A stretch of 61,701 nucleotides of DNA from Kofleriaceae bacterium (GTDB lineage: Bacteria; Myxococcota_A; Polyangia; Haliangiales; Haliangiaceae), in assembly GCA_025357755.1 (NCBI GenBank), contig JANXOP010000090.1:1-61701 (forward strand). Direction: 5' to 3'. Each line of letters begins with the position of its first letter. Position 1 is the first letter of the stretch. The position numbers were made by a program, and so were the translations under genes. The notes below the pieces were generated by a model. That model searched no databases and had not been told where the DNA came from. It worked only from the letters and a program-made list of their open reading frames with translations. This document shows positions 60,683 to 61,701 of the stretch, piece by piece.

Positions 60683-61701
60683 CTAGTGGGCATGTTCGGC
60701 GAACGCGTGGTCAGGATCGTGCTCGTGCTCGTGCTCGTGATCGTGCTCGTCATGCTCGTGAACGTGCGAGTGCTCGCCCATGAACGGCGGTTCGTGGGTG
60801 TGGGTGTGGTGGCCGTCGTCGTGACGATGCAAGTGTTCGTGGGTCACGGCGACATGGTGATGGGTGAGCCGGCCTTGCTCGGTGAGGTGGAGCGCGACGC
60901 CGATCACGAACAAGGCGAGCGCCGCGAACGCCCAGGCGCCGAGCGCGCGTTCGCCCGCGAGCCACGCCGCGATCGCGCCGATGAAGGGCGCGAGGGCGAA
61001 CACCGAACCCGTCCGTGCCGCGCCGATCCGGCGCTGCGCCAGGATGTAGAGCGCGAGGCTCACGCCATTGGCGAGGGCACCGCACGCCACCAGCGCGAGG
61101 GTGAATCGCAACGCGGGCCACGGTTCGCCGAGGACCAGCGCGAGCGCGCCGGTCACCGCCGCACCGAGTGGCGCCTTCGCTGCCACCACGTCGAATGGAT
61201 GGCGTTCGGAGAGCGGCTGCGTGAGGTTATTGTCGAACGCCCACGCGAGGGTCGCGCCGATCACGGCCAGCGCGCCGAGTACGCCACCACCTCCATGCGA
61301 CGCTGCATCGAGGCTGAGTGCCGCGCCACCGCTGGCCATCAGCGCGACCGCCGTCCATACCCGGCCACCGATCACCTCGCGCCGGATCACGACCGCCAGG
61401 ATCACCGTGAACACTGCCTCGAGATTGAGGAGCAGCGATCCGGTCAGCGCGCCCGCACGATGCAGCCCGAAGATCAACAGCGATGGCGCGATCACAGAAC
61501 CGAAAGCCGCGATCGCGAGGACCCGCGGCACATCCGCGCGGCCGAGCGTGAACGTGCGATCGCGCCGAAACACCCGCGAGCCATTCCCGACCAGCGCCGC
61601 GCCGGCATACAGCAGACACGCGGTCGCGAATACGCCCGCACCTCGGCCCGCCCACACGATCACGGGCGCCGACGCACCGAACATCAGGGCCGCGGCGATC
61701 G
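60683..61701 (-). CDS. EamA/DMT transporter with His-rich tail (partial, 5' end outside window)
   Basis: The frame is open to the right edge, so the N-terminus is missing; the first in-frame ATG inside the window (61684) is probably internal. About nine visible transmembrane segments in two EamA repeats (e.g. FGSVIAPSLLIFGLHRAGAL, GSLLLNLEAVFTVILAVVIR, TGSVFALAPFIGAIAAWLAG) mark the drug/metabolite transporter superfamily. The last ~65 residues form a His-rich cytoplasmic tail with some two dozen His (HEHLHRHDDGHHTHTHEPP, HEHDEHDHEHEHEHDPDH), which can bind Zn, Ni or Co. Transport of a metal or metabolite is possible; family members are otherwise broad. Confidence 0.85.
   Translation of the reverse strand, partial: IAAALMFGASAPVIVWAGRGAGVFATACLLYAGAALVGNGSRVFRRDRTFTLGRADVPRVLAIAAFGSVIAPSLLIFGLHRAGALTGSLLLNLEAVFTVILAVVIRREVIGGRVWTAVALMASGGAALSLDAASHGGGGVLGALAVIGATLAWAFDNNLTQPLSERHPFDVVAAKAPLGAAVTGALALVLGEPWPALRFTLALVACGALANGVSLALYILAQRRIGAARTGSVFALAPFIGAIAAWLAGERALGAWAFAALALFVIGVALHLTEQGRLTHHHVAVTHEHLHRHDDGHHTHTHEPPFMGEHSHVHEHDEHDHEHEHEHDPDHAFAEHAH

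Overview
The window looks like chromosomal DNA from a high-G+C, Gram-negative member of the Myxococcota (a Kofleriaceae/Haliangium-like organism is my best guess). The reasons are strong GC bias at third codon positions, about a dozen predicted lipoproteins with short signal peptides ending in a lipobox cysteine followed by Gly/Ser/Asp/Asn-rich linkers, several c-type haem lipoproteins, surface proteins with eukaryote-like modules (EGF, GON, IgGFc-binding, fibro-slime), and a signalling repertoire of FHA, PP2C, HDOD, STAND and hybrid-sensor proteins. This assignment is inference from gene content; no rRNA or tRNA marker is present. No CRISPR array, prophage or complete insertion sequence was seen.

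Layout. 1-2.4 kb: a ring-cleavage module (FAH hydrolase, two-domain extradiol dioxygenase) divergent from a TetR regulator. 2.5-8.8 kb: a DUF3253-DUF4385 fusion, a mono-haem lipoprotein, a large STAND ATPase with TPRs and a C-terminal winged helix, and a membrane protein. 8.8-11.1 kb: katG with an OxyR-like half-operator. 11.1-18.7 kb: envelope proteins (a DUF4331 pair, a TPR lipoprotein coupled to HupE, a haem-binding-domain protein, lipoproteins). 18.7-22.3 kb: leftward operons for response regulator + NhaR-like LysR, FHA, and MarR + inosine/guanosine kinase. 22.3-25.4 kb: phosphoesterase, then a compact desaturase / acyl-carrier-protein / PP2C cluster. 25.4-34.9 kb: an ethylene-receptor-like histidine kinase, CvfB-like S1 protein, cold-shock protein, and two haem c lipoproteins including a MauG/cytochrome-c-peroxidase homologue. 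34.9-37.5 kb is the accessory patch: a frameshifted REP-associated (IS200/Y1-type) transposase next to two diverged, hairpin-forming repeats in a gene-poor stretch. 37.5-48.5 kb: IgGFc-like lipoprotein, a Fur-box-controlled small protein, HDOD + SthA transhydrogenase, an EGF-GON lipoprotein, malic enzyme + phosphatase, thioesterase, catalase-like protein, TspO, and a tiny amphipathic repeat protein. 48.5-61.7 kb: DsbA-like protein divergent from a molybdopterin oxidoreductase, TVP38 membrane protein, topoisomerase III, fibro-slime lipoprotein, SDR, acyl-CoA synthetase, zinc alcohol dehydrogenase, and an EamA transporter with a His-rich tail that runs off the right edge.

How it fits together. 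Two themes recur: redox and peroxide handling (KatG, catalase-like protein, di-haem peroxidase, SthA, malic enzyme, DsbA, zinc ADH), and envelope or surface decoration by lipoproteins. Genes are tightly packed: most convergent pairs abut or overlap at their stop codons, and several co-directional pairs share ATGA/GTGA junctions that suggest translational coupling. The features I consider most worth follow-up are the ethylene-binding-type sensor kinase (26.8-28.7 kb), the transposase with its palindromic repeats (35.2-36.7 kb), the desaturase-ACP pair (23.5-24.5 kb), and the Fur-box-linked small protein (39.2-39.5 kb).
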